From Blasia pusilla (lineage: Eukaryota; Marchantiophyta; Marchantiopsida; Blasiales), in assembly GCA_050084515.1 (NCBI GenBank), contig CM114274.1, forward strand, positions 41,540,001 to 41,604,000: 64,000 nucleotides of DNA, given 5' to 3'. The notes under the pieces are model-generated. The model saw only the letters and a list, made by a program, of their open reading frames with translations. It searched no databases and was not told the origin of the DNA. Each line of letters begins with the position of its first letter. Position 1 is the first letter of the stretch. Made by a program: the position numbers and the translations under genes. Shown here in pieces: positions 24,100-35,560 of the stretch.

Positions 24100-26980
24100 C
24101 CAATTTAAACGTGGTATTGGTAGATCTTTTCACTCACCTTTACCCCCCCTGATCTGATCGAAAGTCAACTATCTCTGCGTGGGCGGGCTGTGTCGAACAT
24201 GTGAATTGTTTCCATTCTGAATTTTTTTTACCTCGGAGTACGCGGTGGTTGACCAGTAGAGGTGGTGGTTAAGCGAAAGATTGTTATATGAACTTGAAGT
24301 GATCACTGATCCATTTCAATTATTGGAGCAAAATTACAGTACATCTGTTAAAATTGAGGAAATCTGGTTGAGATCAAAATCCGTTGTTTCCGCACCCCAT
24401 CACCTCCCGCAGGGACTTTGTTAAGGAAGTGTTTACTGCGAGCGTAAAAGCCGCCATTGAATTGGGGGAGATGGGGTGTCGGAAATGACTTTCTACTGGA
24501 AAGGGTTGATAGAGCAAGCTACGCTTTTCAAAAGAAAGAATTGAATGCATCCGAATTCGGTAGAATAGGCTTTCATGCCTTAGTTGAACTAATCGTGGTT
24601 TCATCAACTGTGGAGGAGGAGCATGTGCTAAGAATCATGTCATGATTAAGTCGGCTTGTGAGATTCTAGTCAGCTTTCTTTGGTGAGAGGATTCTAAGTC
24701 TATTTGCAAGGTGGTAAAATAGTGATGAAAATAAGTCAACTTTCCTTTCTCTACCTAAATAATTTTGATATTTTGTTTCTATATATATATGTATAAAAGT
24801 TAGAGTAGGATTGTGGATTCTTAAGTTCTGCATATTCTTTGCATAGAAAACATTTAAAGATCTACGCCTCAAGAATTATGTCAGCCGGAAAATAGATGGG
24901 AAGAAATATTCTTCCGGTGAACTTCAAAATCCACTTGGTAACTTTGGAGTCTACTATAAGTAATTTTGGAATTTTCTAGCTCTTATGAGTATGAAATGCT
25001 ACATTTCTTATGCCATTCATTATTTTTGTGAAATCACTTTACTTGTAGTAATCTCCACACTAGAACCATAATACATTTTTTCAGAAGGCTCCTTATAGAA
25101 TATTTTTTCTTCAAAACACCCTACTACTTAGGGTGTTTTGAAATTCATTCAAAAACTCCATTATGGCATATCAAACATTCAAGCACATAATCAAGTTGCC
25201 TTTCCTGCATGCATGCCTGTAGTGGAGTGAAATAGTAGTATTAGAAAAAATATAATCCTAGAAAAAATAACCTCAAATCTATGCTTATGTAATTCTGAAA
25301 TCCAAAGCATCCACCATAGCCTCCAATGGTTTGTGTATTGCGGTAATTGTTTAAGGTAAAGAAAGACAAAAAGTAGTTATGATTTTCTTAGCTACATGAA
25401 ATTTCACTTTCACTTGGCTCAATAAATATTTCCGACTTTACTGATATACTCATATTTCAATATTTAGGGCTAAATATGTGAGGGTCTCTACATGGATGAG
25501 TTTTTGAGCGAGGGAAAGATATCCAAGTGGAAGGTTCACTATGAAGTGAACATACTTAACACATGCAAAATAATAGTTTCATTAATTAGATAATTTGATG
25601 ACTAAGTAGATCTAATGCATAAATATGAACCAACTAGCAGTTATAATTATTATAGATCCAAAGGTGGGACTTCCCTTAAGTAATTGTGAATACTTATCCA
25701 AGCATGCTTCCGAGGGAAGTTCATGCCATCTATTCCTTATTCCTTATCATACTAATCTCCATTTATCATGATCCAAGTTTGAACACATTTTTAAAATCTC
25801 TTATAGGTTTTAGATGAGAAGGGTTAAAGATTTGAGCGTAATGGGATCTAAGATCGGATCTTATCTTCAACTAAAAATGGTTCCATCCCAATAGGACCTC
25901 CCACGACAATACCTTAAGATCTAAAATTACCATTATTATGTTATTTGGAAACCTTGAAAATTGTGCCATGTGGTTGAGAGTAAAAATAGAAAGATGAGAT
26001 AACATATCGCATTGAGAAAAATGTCTTCATTGTTAGGATCAGATTTACGGAATATTACTCTTCTTTCATAGATCGTAGAGACGTTGACATAGCACCCCAA
26101 AGACTCATGGATAGAAGGGATATGAAACATAAGCAAAACTTGATCTATTCCGCTATTGGATGGAACTAGTTTGGGTGAAAGATAATCTTGGATTTCAGAT
26201 CCCACTAAAAAGGTCCTTCATGTTGAGCATATCATCATATGCTCTAGAGTTTTCAAATGCCTTCACAACTTATAGATCACTATGAATTTAGTGTACTTAG
26301 AAATAATGTATGGATGGAATTTGATATAAAGTTGTGAGCTTTAGAATCAAGACTCCGTTGAAGGCTGGAGGGCTGAAGTATGCACAATTACTGTCAAATT
26401 CTTAAATCTAATGTGAGATCCCTCCTCTACATCTTCAATAATTACATGTGCTAGTTCTTTGATTACTTTCACTCACCAACGTCATAATCAGTTAAATGGT
26501 GTAATTTGTAGGAACAATTTATATGGATAAGTGGTATCAGCTCTTACAATCAAATACTTCCACACCGAATGTGTCCATTCCAGTGGCCAGTGTGCAAAGA
26601 TGGCATAAAGAGAACCCAACCTCAACCCTTAGTGTATTAGGAAAATTTTGGGCACAAATTTTTTTAATGCACCTAACACACAGGAATATGTAGCTTGGAA
26701 AATTTGTGACTCCATTGCCAATGATCCTTCGAGCTCTCAAGTCAAATAGCAGAGACTATCCACGACCCAAACTTTGGAGCACAGAGAAGAATCCTCATCG
26801 CTACGTACCACCAGAACATATTACACACAAACGCTCTCCAGGCTCCAACACTCCCCTCCCCCCACTGCTCTGAGCCTAATTAATGTTTTCTCTTCGCAGG
26901 ATATCTTCCCTCCCTGGAAAGAACCGGTCCAGTAGGCCGTCCATCCAATTATTGTCAGAAGCTTAACCTCTCCCTCTTTC
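24100..26980. other. AT-rich intergenic sequence without a supported gene
   Basis: Short frames on opposite strands at 24374-24645 shadow each other and have no recognisable domain. A minus-strand 89-residue frame at 25936-26205 is likewise unassigned. A 14-bp perfect hairpin (25110-25123 with 25129-25142, loop ctact) is the only clear structure. Confidence 0.35.
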
Positions 26981-27029
26981 CGCTTCCCTGCCTATCTCTG
27001 GAGGGGCACAGGCGTGGGAAACATAAACG

Positions 27030-27371
27030 TCAACAACCAAAGAACGAGTATCTAACGGAACCGACTACATCCACGCCTTCCCGGGTGGAAAAGAGACATG
27101 TGCCGGTGAAAACAGGGTCGGCACGGGCCACCTCAATTATGCAATCACCATCGGTAAAGGCGGAGGCCTCACATATGCTCGTGGAGAAGAAGAGCGAAAC
27201 CGACTTGGCCTCCACGAAAGCGATACACTTTTCTGGTTCTGCATTTCTCATGAAGTCGCTTTGATCGGTACAATCTTTGTTGTTGTACACGCCAATATCC
27301 AGGGCTCCAACAAGGCTTGGCAGAACGAGAAGCAATGGCGGCAATAGCCGGAACCTCATCGTGAGTGCCAT
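27030..27371 (-). CDS. Small secreted six-cysteine protein, array member 5
   Basis: From the chosen Met the protein is 113 residues. The signal peptide contains RFRLLPPLLLVLPSLVGA, and the mature part starts LDIGVYNNKDCTDQSDF, almost identical to member 2 over this stretch. The six cysteines are KDC, EKC, SIC, GDC, GTC and FGC. The shared block VEAKSVSLFFS links it to members 1 and 2. The start could also be four codons further in (27359) or at the first Met of the open frame (27416), the last giving an unlikely hydrophilic leader. The end (GSVRYSFFGC) keeps the Ser-Val-x-Tyr strand and terminal cysteine, with Gly for the usual Pro. Confidence 0.8.
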   Translation of the reverse strand: MALTMRFRLLPPLLLVLPSLVGALDIGVYNNKDCTDQSDFMRNAEPEKCIAFVEAKSVSLFFSTSICEASAFTDGDCIIEVARADPVFTGTCLFSTREGVDVVGSVRYSFFGC

Positions 27372-27439
27372 AGAGCTCCACTTCAATCGATTGTGATTCC
27401 GCTCCACCCGAAGCATCTGATCTCGCTCTACAGTAAGCT

Positions 27440-28100
27440 TCTGTTCAGATCAGAGCTTTCCGATCAGGGCCGCAGGCAATCAGAAAAATCAAAGAGGAGA
27501 ACAAAACTCTACTTCAACATGAATGACACTGAGGACCTGGACTTGAAATCTTATTCCAGTAGATCCAAAGTCAATATGTACGTACCTATCCTTGTCCTAC
27601 CTACCTCTCAATATATATGTACCTATTTTGCAGTTATCGGACATCTTCTTAGCTGTTTAGAAAGAGTGGCTTTATGGACTTTATCAGCTCTGTAGTGGAG
27701 GAATAGAAGAACACAAGTTAAGTTGACGTTTTGATTTCTGGGATTATTTCAAACTTTTGGGTTTTTGAGTTGGACTTCTGCAAGCAACTTAACACACTCC
27801 ACTAGTGAGTTCTGAATGAATTTTTTCTAATTAAAATCTGAAATCATGAATTTTAAATATTCACTGAAAAATCCCAATATATTTTCAATATTTATGTGAG
27901 GCTGGACATACTTTTTGTTTAAAAAAATGAAAATTCCATTTTCTAATCAAAAGAAAACCATCTTCCCTAAAAATAAAGCAGATGGTCAGGACGAAGGAAT
28001 GCTACACATCCTTCCGATTTTCTATGGAGCTCCATCGACGTCCGGAATTTCGTTATCAGAGGGAGGCCGTTGACATTACTGCATGTGGATATCCTCCCGC
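27440..28100. other. No supported gene
   Basis: Upstream flank of member 5. A plus-strand frame at 27393-27695 overlaps the gene's start region and has no recognisable content. The rest is AT-rich. Confidence 0.35.
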
Positions 28101-28109
28101 TATGGATCA

Positions 28110-29310
28110 GTAAAGGTGCCAATTTCAGAGAGATTTCCAGACGTAGTCCATTACGTCTGCTCTGTAGATCTTGCAGGGATTTCTCTCACATTTACCCTAA
28201 GCTCTTGCGCGCACTTGAGGAAGTCAGCTATCGTGCATGCAAGTTGGAAAAAGCTGATGAGTCCAAGCTTTACGGTGGACTGATATTTGGTCTTACTGGG
28301 TATGAACGTGAGCGAATAGTATAGCGCAGTGCACGGAGATGCAGGAACGTGGATTTGTGGCCCAACGACACCGACAAGAGCGTGATGAAGTTTTCATCTG
28401 TTGAAATTTTGCCACACGTTCATCAGAGAACATTCGAGAGCTTCCTCCATCATGTCAGGTTTCTGATTGAGTTTTGAGTAGCGTACGAAATGGTGGTAGA
28501 GAAGATGGCAACTTCTCGAAAGGTATATCATGAGTAGACCAAAGTCGGAGAAGCTGACAGCGGAGGAAACGAATCCGGAGCAGAATATCTCCGTATGTAG
28601 AATGGTAGAGATCCTGTATAGAAGAGAAAAGAAAAGCCTAAGAATATCGACTCCTTCCAACATCGAGCGGTCTGGGATAAACACAAGGTATCGAACATGG
28701 GGCCAGACTTTTCATGGACCTCCACAACTTGAACGTCAGGAATCGATTACCACCTACACTTTCGATCACCCTAGTTGAGAGGGGCAGCCGGACTAAGGTA
28801 GTTTGCAAGATTCCTGCTGTGGATCGAAGCATGGCCGGTACTAGCTCAAGAAACGTCCATTCTCCTCTCTGCCAACCCTTTGCTGGCTAGCCTTCAACCC
28901 CACTCCAAGCGTGGACCGGAGATATCCAGTTATGTAAACCTATCTGGGTAACCCCTCTAGTTCCCTTGTTTATTCGGATACTTGAGCATTCGGGTATCCG
29001 AAGCCTGTTGCTTCAGGATCTTCGACTCAGGTGCCTCATTCCATGAACCTCAAGCTCAAGTTCCGAAAGGAGGCAACAGGCTTCGGATACCCGAATGCCC
29101 AAGAAGCCTTTGCTTTGGGGCTCTTTTTCAGTCTGGTCAGTCGATTCAAAGTGGGGAGTGATCGGATGTAAACCTCCGAGAATAAGACGAAGGAACTCAC
29201 ATATGGAGTCGATATTTTTCGCAAGAAATTCAGATAAGGAAACCCATGATCCACGGAGTCCGTTTTCAGGACTTATTTAGTCAATGCGGACGTGATGATG
29301 GGAAGCAGAG
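28110..29310. repeat. Diverged duplicated segment B, possibly a decayed gene family
   Basis: This segment aligns in order with segment A over more than 1 kb, with many substitutions and indels. In the plus strand one patch encodes EISRRSPLRLL, matching EISRRPLRLL of segment A. On the minus strand another patch encodes SLTFIPSKTKY, matching a similar peptide of segment A that is interrupted by a one-base indel. Neither strand keeps a full frame, so no gene can be called. Its location between array members 5 and 6 parallels that of segment A between members 3 and 4. Confidence 0.5.
28986..29098. repeat. Inverted repeat with a 26-bp perfect stem
   Basis: Arms 28986-29013 and 29071-29098 pair perfectly over 26 bp (gcattcgggtatccgaagcc and on), followed by a G:U-type position. 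They are separated by 57 bases that can pair further in part (ctcaggtg-type strings on both sides). The flanks also pair (cttga/ccaag), so the whole stem-loop covers about 125 bases. It lies within segment B, and segment A has no equivalent stem. This makes it a newly formed inverted duplication, with a shape like a young inverted-repeat element or microRNA precursor. Confidence 0.75.
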
Positions 29311-29400
29311 GAGATGAATTGTAGAAAAGAACTAAATTTAAACTAGAGCCGCGCTGAGTGAGGAACGAGCTGACAGCAGCTTAGTTTGCGGTGAAGCAAA

Positions 29401-29835
29401 CTAAGAAGCCGACATGCTCCCTCCCTTTCCCGTGAATGATTGCGGACCGGTGTGGCAATGCTCTAGAGCTTGCTGACGGAGGCCAGCTGGATCAACATGG
29501 TGAGTGTTTATCTGGATCAATCTAGGGTAGAACAGATACCATGGCACGAGTTTCTCTAGATCAACGTTTCGGCAGCTCGCTAACCTAGTTTCAAAGTGTC
29601 CTTGGGCAAAGAGCGAGACCGGCCCAAGATCAAAATGGACATGGGCATTCAAACGTGCCTTGCTTCTCCGCTCTTCGCTATTCATGAAATTGAAAAGGAA
29701 GGCGTCGGAAAGCGTTCCCTCGCTATTGAAGAAAGTCAGTGGCTCTCCATAAACGTGATCATCAACAAGGAAGCTAGTGTGGCTGCCCCACCGGTGCCCC
29801 AGGAGGAAGCACGATTCTCTCCACCGGAAAAACAT
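29401..29835 (-). CDS. Hypothetical 144-residue protein
   Basis: I do not recognise this open frame. It begins MFFRWRESCFLLGHRWG and has no signal peptide of the array type. A block (LGPVSLFAQG) faintly resembles the AKSVSLFFS core of the array proteins, but the cysteine pattern is absent. It may be a heavily altered relative, a decayed gene or a chance frame. It has the same orientation as the array and lies between segment B and member 6. Confidence 0.25.
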   Translation of the reverse strand: MFFRWRESCFLLGHRWGSHTSFLVDDHVYGEPLTFFNSEGTLSDAFLFNFMNSEERRSKARLNAHVHFDLGPVSLFAQGHFETRLASCRNVDLEKLVPWYLFYPRLIQINTHHVDPAGLRQQALEHCHTGPQSFTGKGGSMSAS

Positions 29836-30265
29836 TTCGAGTCGACCTAGCTACGGGGTTAAGAAAGAGCAAACTGGCGAAACGTACCATCGAAGCATTG
29901 AAATGCAACACATGAATAAAAACGCACATGAAATCCACTCTGCACACTAAGAACTATCGCCAGCGAAAATACCGGTGTTGCCACGGAAATTTGCGTTTAT
30001 CAGGCTGGCTTAGCGTCTTCATTATGACCAACGCGAGCGTCCTCAGAAAGACTCTTAGGCTGGAATCGAGAACGTTGGGTAACCAATATACTGGCTATGG
30101 GACTAGATGGATAAGGTGGATGGCTCCTAGTGCTTACGCCTCGGATTCAGCACATGGAACTCACCTCAACTTGAGGGGTGCGGAAGGTGTGCGCTTCCGC
30201 TCAAGAGGAAAATTTTGGAAGTAGGCGCTCAAATTGATTTAATGAAGTCAAAGGTAGAGCATGAG

Positions 30266-30309
30266 GAGATGGGAATGTGGTTGCTCAACTACAACCACAT
30301 TCTCATCTC
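30266..30309. repeat. Hairpin, 18 bp with one mismatch
   Basis: 30266-30283 pairs with 30292-30309 (gagatg(g/a)gaatgtggttg), loop of 8 nt. No gene overlaps it. Confidence 0.7.
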
Positions 30310-30596
30310 AACGGGAAACCAATGCGAAACCCAATTCAGTCCATGTTTCTAGGTAATTAAACACTGCCTGGTTGACTTGCTTCTCTTACCTTTAACTCTC
30401 AAACTCTCACTCTTGGAGAGATTTTCTGGGTACTCTTTTCAATTCAACCTGGGACGGTATTTTCTTATTTTTTTCTGTCCTCAGTCTATTTTCTCAGCCT
30501 TAAGAAATAAAGTTGTTGCTGGTCTTTTATTGGGAGAGAAAAATCCTCCAGAAGAGGGGGTATTTATTCTTTCCGAGCTCTGGTTGCATTTTTCTT

Positions 30597-30701
30597 CTTA
30601 ATCTCCATGTCATTTTGCACATTGGCTATGACTATTATTCAGCTAAGTTCCGAGCCATCTTAATCTCCATGTCATTTTGCAGATGGGCTATGACTATTAT
30701 T
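30597..30701. repeat. Tandem duplication of a 62-bp unit
   Basis: The string cttaatctccatgtcatttt recurs at 30597 and 30659. The second copy is recognisable to 30701, and the two copies are nearly identical over 43 bases, so the duplication is recent. Confidence 0.8.
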
Positions 30702-31960
30702 GAAAATAATTTGGTTTGTGGGGTCCAACTTAATCGAGTTCTTCAGATCCTAAAAAGCTAGATTTCCTCACCAAATCCTCAAGGCACTCACAAATTCGTC
30801 TCTTTTGTTTATCCTAGCGTAAAAGGTCGTTACAAACCTTCTTACTCTCTGTATTCTCAGCTGAAGCTAAGGCCATGGACAGAGCAAATATTTTCCTACT
30901 TTCAGCGAGATAACGTTTTGATAATCATGTAGATGCCTATCCAGTAGAGTGTTACCAAATTCTTACCAAAATATGATTGGGGGTATATTCTCGGAGGTAT
31001 AAATGGGTGTATAAGATATCTATAGAATTCGGCATAAATTTCGATTTGACAGCTGGAAATAGTTACAAATGATTACACGGTCATAGCACACGCCGTACAC
31101 ATAAATTCCAAACGGGAAGAGCCTTAGACAAGATTATCCACTGTTATTATGCAGTACTAAAGCATGAGTGCTAGATGTTTTCCTTCATTGGACTTATTTA
31201 CAGTTGATAGATATTCTTTCATTCTGAAGAAGGAATGTCGTACGAATTTCATTTATGGAGTTTTAAAAAGTATGGTGGAGAATCATCACTGATTTTCATG
31301 TCACCATTTCCTTATCCCAGCTCTACTTTTAAAAATGATTCTGAAATTAACTTTTCTAGAGTACAAAACACAACATAAATTGGTCGTTTTTATTTTAAAT
31401 TTAAAATACTGGAACTGTAATCTCTTCCCAAAAACTTCACCAAGTATAAGACATACATTTAAAAAACAAATTATGTTCCTAAGACCAAGTCTCCTTTATC
31501 TAGGAGCGTAGAATTTGCGAAATAATCATTTAAACCAAAGTGGTTTCTGACATTTTCATCAAACAGAGAATGAGTGCAGAAAAATTAAATATTAATAGTG
31601 GGAATGTGGGAATGCCGAAAGAGCCACACTTTACTAGATTTTATTGCTTCCTATTAAGGAGCACCGAATCTCCAGCCTTCTTCGCTTATCAAGAAGTACG
31701 CAAAGATTAAGGATAGATGCAGTTTAGGGACCAATTTTAAGGAGTTCATGAGTCATGACACAGCATTTAGTAGGTAGGCAGGTACACGTGTGCGGGTCGT
31801 CCGCACATCACTAGCGGTCCGAGTTCTGGCGGCACGCCTGAGATAATATTAAGGGGTTTGACTATCAGCGCGCGTTGAGATAGGAGACAACTAAGATTGT
31901 TGAGCGATTGAGCAAGTGGGGCACAGACAACGCCGTAGGAGGATTAACATGCAAGCGGAG
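30702..31960. other. AT-rich sequence without a supported gene
   Basis: No frame of note, no repeat and no RNA gene seen. Confidence 0.4.
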
Positions 31961-33360
31961 ACAAAGCCCGAGGAGATGAGACGGAGAGAACTGTGACGTT
32001 GATAAGCTCGATGAGATTGGAAGAGTCCTACATCTACGTACCATGTGGATTATGTCACAGGGATGAGGAAGAGGGTGATGGATCACCGGCAAAAATGAAA
32101 GGATTCTCTGACTTGCCACTTTATGACTTTTTAGAGGTGGATTTTCGCCGTCGATTGGGGTCCTGGAGAGCTGAAACGAGGCTCTTATGAGGAATTCGAT
32201 TTCGTTTTATTTGCAGGACCTCGGTGCACTTTTGCGGGAGGGCGTGAAATTCAATTCAGCGAGGTCTCAAAATTGCAACAGCTTGGAGTTGGCCTGATGC
32301 TCAATAAGGACGTACAGAATTTCTCATGAGTCTCCTTTCGCACGTGACCTCGGGAACTATCGGGTGAGGTCTAGTCTCGATAGTTTGAGGTGATCTTTAC
32401 TCTTCGAATCCTTTTTTACATGAAGGATTCGAGGTAATTTCGCGACATCGTCAAGAATTCCCAGGCGATCACTCAGTATACGCTCCCGGACGCTTTCGTT
32501 CCCAGTCTGATCCAAGGCCACATTGCTCACAGCCAATACTGACATTGAATTCAAATGTTTGCAGAAGATTTCCTGACATTCGTTCATCCGCTGAAAATGC
32601 AGTTCTCTTTTGGGATGAGCATCAGGACTCGCTCAAATTCCATGACCGCGAGGAAAATGCACTTCAGTTGGTTCTCTCAGCTTTCTCCAGTATAAACGCA
32701 GGAAGGCGAAGTGAAAGGTGGGGTTGAGTTCCTTCCAAGCTTTCCCCGTCACTGGTATTCCCTATCCCTTGGAATGACTTGAAAGAAACCGTCTTCCCGT
32801 TGTGGCGTAGTGAAAGACTTTTCCTTGAGTGGTATTCAATCGAAACTATCGACAGCCGAGGGAATGGAGTAACAATTTCTTTGAGATGTACCATGAGCCT
32901 CTAGACTCTACTAAGGACACTCCAAGTCGAAGAATCTCTGAACCAATACACCACCGGATATCCAATAGAAAGCAGATGAGACCAAGTAAGACATTGGGAC
33001 CAGAGACAATTGAACCATTCACATCATCTGCCACTAGAGAATTACTGAATCGTACCAGATAAACATAAACCACTCCGGAATGGAAGCACATAACCTCCCC
33101 TTCCCTCCCTCCATATCTTGTAGTAGCGTGCAAACGCAGAACTTACTATCAAATTCAATTGGGCAGATCGCCTTTCTTCCAATCTTCTGTTCTACGAGCA
33201 GGACGGACTTCACTGTGCACTGACATATCCTCTCCCCCCCCACCTCCAATGAAAACGTTTAAGAGACCAGAACGACTCCACAATGGGACTATGCATCCAT
33301 CCTCCAACGAGAAGAAACTCGAGAAACTCAGGACTTCATTATTGGAACCACTTATTTAAC
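31960..33360. other. GC-richer region with overlapping short frames, no gene assigned
   Basis: Several frames of 60-95 residues overlap on both strands. They include 32357-32587 minus (76 residues, with NESVRERILSDRLGILDDVA), 32664-32894 minus and 32846-33133 minus. The composition and length suggest a decayed multi-exon gene, most likely on the minus strand, but I cannot recognise the family. A ttcgttcatccgctg string near 32577 weakly resembles the tgccacacgttcatca patch of segments A and B. An imperfect hairpin occurs at 32345-32387. Confidence 0.25.
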
Positions 33361-33621
33361 ACAACTTCATCGTCATGAAGCGAGGACCGCAATGGCGGCT
33401 CACACTCTTCATAGCACGTACATATCTCGCTCAAAGCACGACTCTACTTCGAGATATTTGAGCGTTCAGAAAAAGAAAATGTCCTCCTTACACTTTCCCT
33501 TCCTCCCCTCCGTCAGTCCTTCCGTACGTCCGTCCATGCGTGGATGTCGGTCATTCCTTCCTTCCTTCATTCCTGCTCGCCGTATACCAGGTGCGCCGTG
33601 CGGAATAAAAAATCATGAAGG

Positions 33622-33951
33622 TTAACAAGGAGGGTTAGACCATCTGGCGGAGGCGACCGCCATACCCGGGCCGCCGGCCGAAAGACACGTGTTCTCAGGC
33701 GATGAGCGTTTGGAAGCGACGGGAGGGTTCAAACAGAACAGATCTGTGAAAATCTCCACCTTACAGGCGGAGCCCTCGAACTTAACCGACCCGCCCTTCA
33801 AGAAAACGTAGCAACTGCCTGGATCAACGTCCTGCGGGACTTGAATTCCACTCGTGCAATCCGAGTTATCGTAAGCGGTGATAAACATGCCGTCCACCAG
33901 GCTCGGCAGGACAAAGAGGATCGGAAGCAGGAACTTTACGACGCTCTTCAT
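33622..33951 (-). CDS. Small secreted six-cysteine protein, array member 6
   Basis: This is a 109-residue protein with signal peptide MKSVVKFLLPILFVLPSLVDG. The mature part starts MFITAYDNSDC. The six cysteines are SDC, GSC, SAC, LFC, NTC and PPC, in the family order. It differs from members 1-5 in the first motif (SDCTSGIQ) and shares with member 7 the KFLLPIL signal, the SDC context and the FTDLFC / YTDLLC block. Members 6 and 7 therefore form a subgroup. The gene is notably GC- and CpG-rich compared with its flanks. Stop is TAA, unlike members 1-5. Secretion is inferred from the signal peptide; function is unknown. Confidence 0.82.
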   Translation of the reverse strand: MKSVVKFLLPILFVLPSLVDGMFITAYDNSDCTSGIQVPQDVDPGSCYVFLKGGSVKFEGSACKVEIFTDLFCLNPPVASKRSSPENTCLSAGGPGMAVASARWSNPPC

Positions 33952-34139
33952 AGCTTCTAATCGTCAATGGAAGCTACCCTTCGCTGAGCTATAAAGTAAG
34001 TAAATAAGGTAAGGTGGATTATGGTTGCTCTTCCGATTGCCCAAAAGGTTTGCCCTCTCCAGTATTTAAACAGCCGACGTCTTGCGTTCAGGTGCACGCA
34101 TGCGCTGGAGTCAGCTCTGGGGGCCTTCGATCTGCCGAT

Positions 34140-34400
34140 CGTGCGCGTGCCACTTCGGAGAAGTCAAAAGTCGAAGCTTTACAGCGCAGTCCCCTCCGAA
34201 TGGATGACTTGGGTGCTTGCAAGCTGTCTGACAGCCAGCGAGCAGTGCAACGTGGTCGTCGGGATGTCATGGGGAGGCGGGACAGATTCAGCCGGGATAA
34301 TACTCCAGAGGGTTCGACTTAAGATTGCCGCTAATCAGACGACAGGAATAAACCACTCCTGCTTCAGTAGTCGACTCTAGCAATCTTCCTCTAGTGGCTA
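34140..34400. repeat. Segment C, left part (third copy of the inter-gene family)
   Basis: Strings such as aaagtcgaagctttacagcg and gcagtgcaacgtggtcg align with segment B around 28255-28345 and with segment A around 20575-20650. An open plus-strand frame of 119 residues (34021-34380) and several others overlap here, but none is conserved in length in the other copies. The homology breaks off before the minisatellite and resumes near 35320. Confidence 0.45.
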
Positions 34401-34429
34401 CTGTACACGCTCCGCACAATAGGTTCGGT

Positions 34430-35190
34430 TGAGTAGATGTTGGTTAGAGGGGGCGGGGGAAGGGATGCCGATTGGTGGAACACACACGTTGGCTAGAGGG
34501 GTGGATGGAGATTGTGAAACTAAAGGTTGGTTCGAATAGGAGGGATGCCAGTTTGTACAACATAGAGGTCGGTTAGAGGTGCAGATGCCGATTGGTGGAA
34601 CATAGAGGTTGCATAGAAGGGGGATGCCGATTGGTGGAGCATAGAGGCTAGTTAGAGCGGATATGCCGATAGTGGAACATAGAGGCTGGTTAAAGGGGGA
34701 AGTGGCGATTGGTGGAACATCGAGGCGGGTTAGAGGTGGGGATGACGATTGGTGGAACATAGAGCCTGGTTAAAGGGGGAAGTGGCGATTGGTGGAACAT
34801 AGAGGGGGTGTACCGATTGGTGGAACATAGAGGCTGGTGACGATTGGTGGAAAAGAGAAGCCGGTTACGGCCTCTGGCTGTTTCTTTAGCTGTTATAGCT
34901 GTTTCACAGGAGTATAATAGCTAACTTTCAAATTCTCAAGGTCTCACACTCAAGGTCGCACACTGGTTAGAAGTGGGGATACCGATTGGTGGAACATAGA
35001 AGCTGGTAAGAGGGGGTGTGCCGATTGGTGGAAATTAGAGGCGGGTTAGAGGGGGTGTGCCCATTGGTGGGACATAGAGGCTGGTTAGAGGGGGAAGCGA
35101 ATTGGAGGAACATAGAGGCTGGCTAGAGGGAGTGTGCCCATTGATGGAACAGAGAGGCTGGTTAGATGGGATGCCGATTGGTTCCGTGAG
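34430..35190. repeat. Minisatellite, about 15 degenerate copies of a roughly 40-bp unit
   Basis: The unit reads approximately gatgccgattggtggaacat followed by agaggctggttagaggggg. Copies vary from about 28 to 45 bp and differ at several sites. A stretch without repeats (about 34870-34965) splits the array in two. Read on the minus strand it encodes a repetitive Val-Pro-Pro-Ile-Gly-Ile peptide, but frames shift between copies, so I do not regard it as coding. Confidence 0.85.
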
Positions 35191-35319
35191 CTGCCTTCTC
35201 TGGATTTTTCAGGCTCGGAAGAGTGTGGGAGCAATAGATGAAGGGAATCGGTATGAATAGAAGTATGCGAGAAGGTCCAGCACGGCATACCCAATAATAA
35301 CAACAAGAGCTGATTAAGC

Positions 35320-35560
35320 TCGTGGATTAATTTGGGTGCTCACGGCGGGAACAGTCCGAAGCTGACTTCTCATCAGCAGATCAGGTGACGGGTAGAGCAT
35401 GGGGAGAAGAAAAAGACGTATTTATTCTAGGTCAACGACACGAACAGGGGATTTCAGTTTCTAGCACCCTGCCACACGTTCCTTCGCTTTTCTTCCTGGA
35501 GCTTGACCCGCTTTTGACAAGTTGAGAGAAGCCAAGAGTAGTTCCCATTCATTCTGAATA
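35320..35560. repeat. Segment C, right part
   Basis: gtggattaatttgggtgctc, gggtagagcatggggagaag and tgccacacgttcc align in order with segment A (about 20606-20770) and segment B (about 28280-28425). This is where the homology left at about 34300 continues, so the minisatellite between them was inserted or expanded inside the segment. Confidence 0.45.

Noticed and set aside
29740-29790. Possible remnant of another array gene, because catcaacaagga also marks the 3' ends of members 1-3
   Set aside because: The sequence that follows does not encode the NSV strand or the cysteine pattern, so the match is probably chance.
34398-34760. 120-residue minus-strand frame with repeated Val-Pro-Pro-Ile-Gly-Ile peptides
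   Set aside because: It is a translation of the minisatellite. Unit lengths are not multiples of three and the frame shifts between copies.
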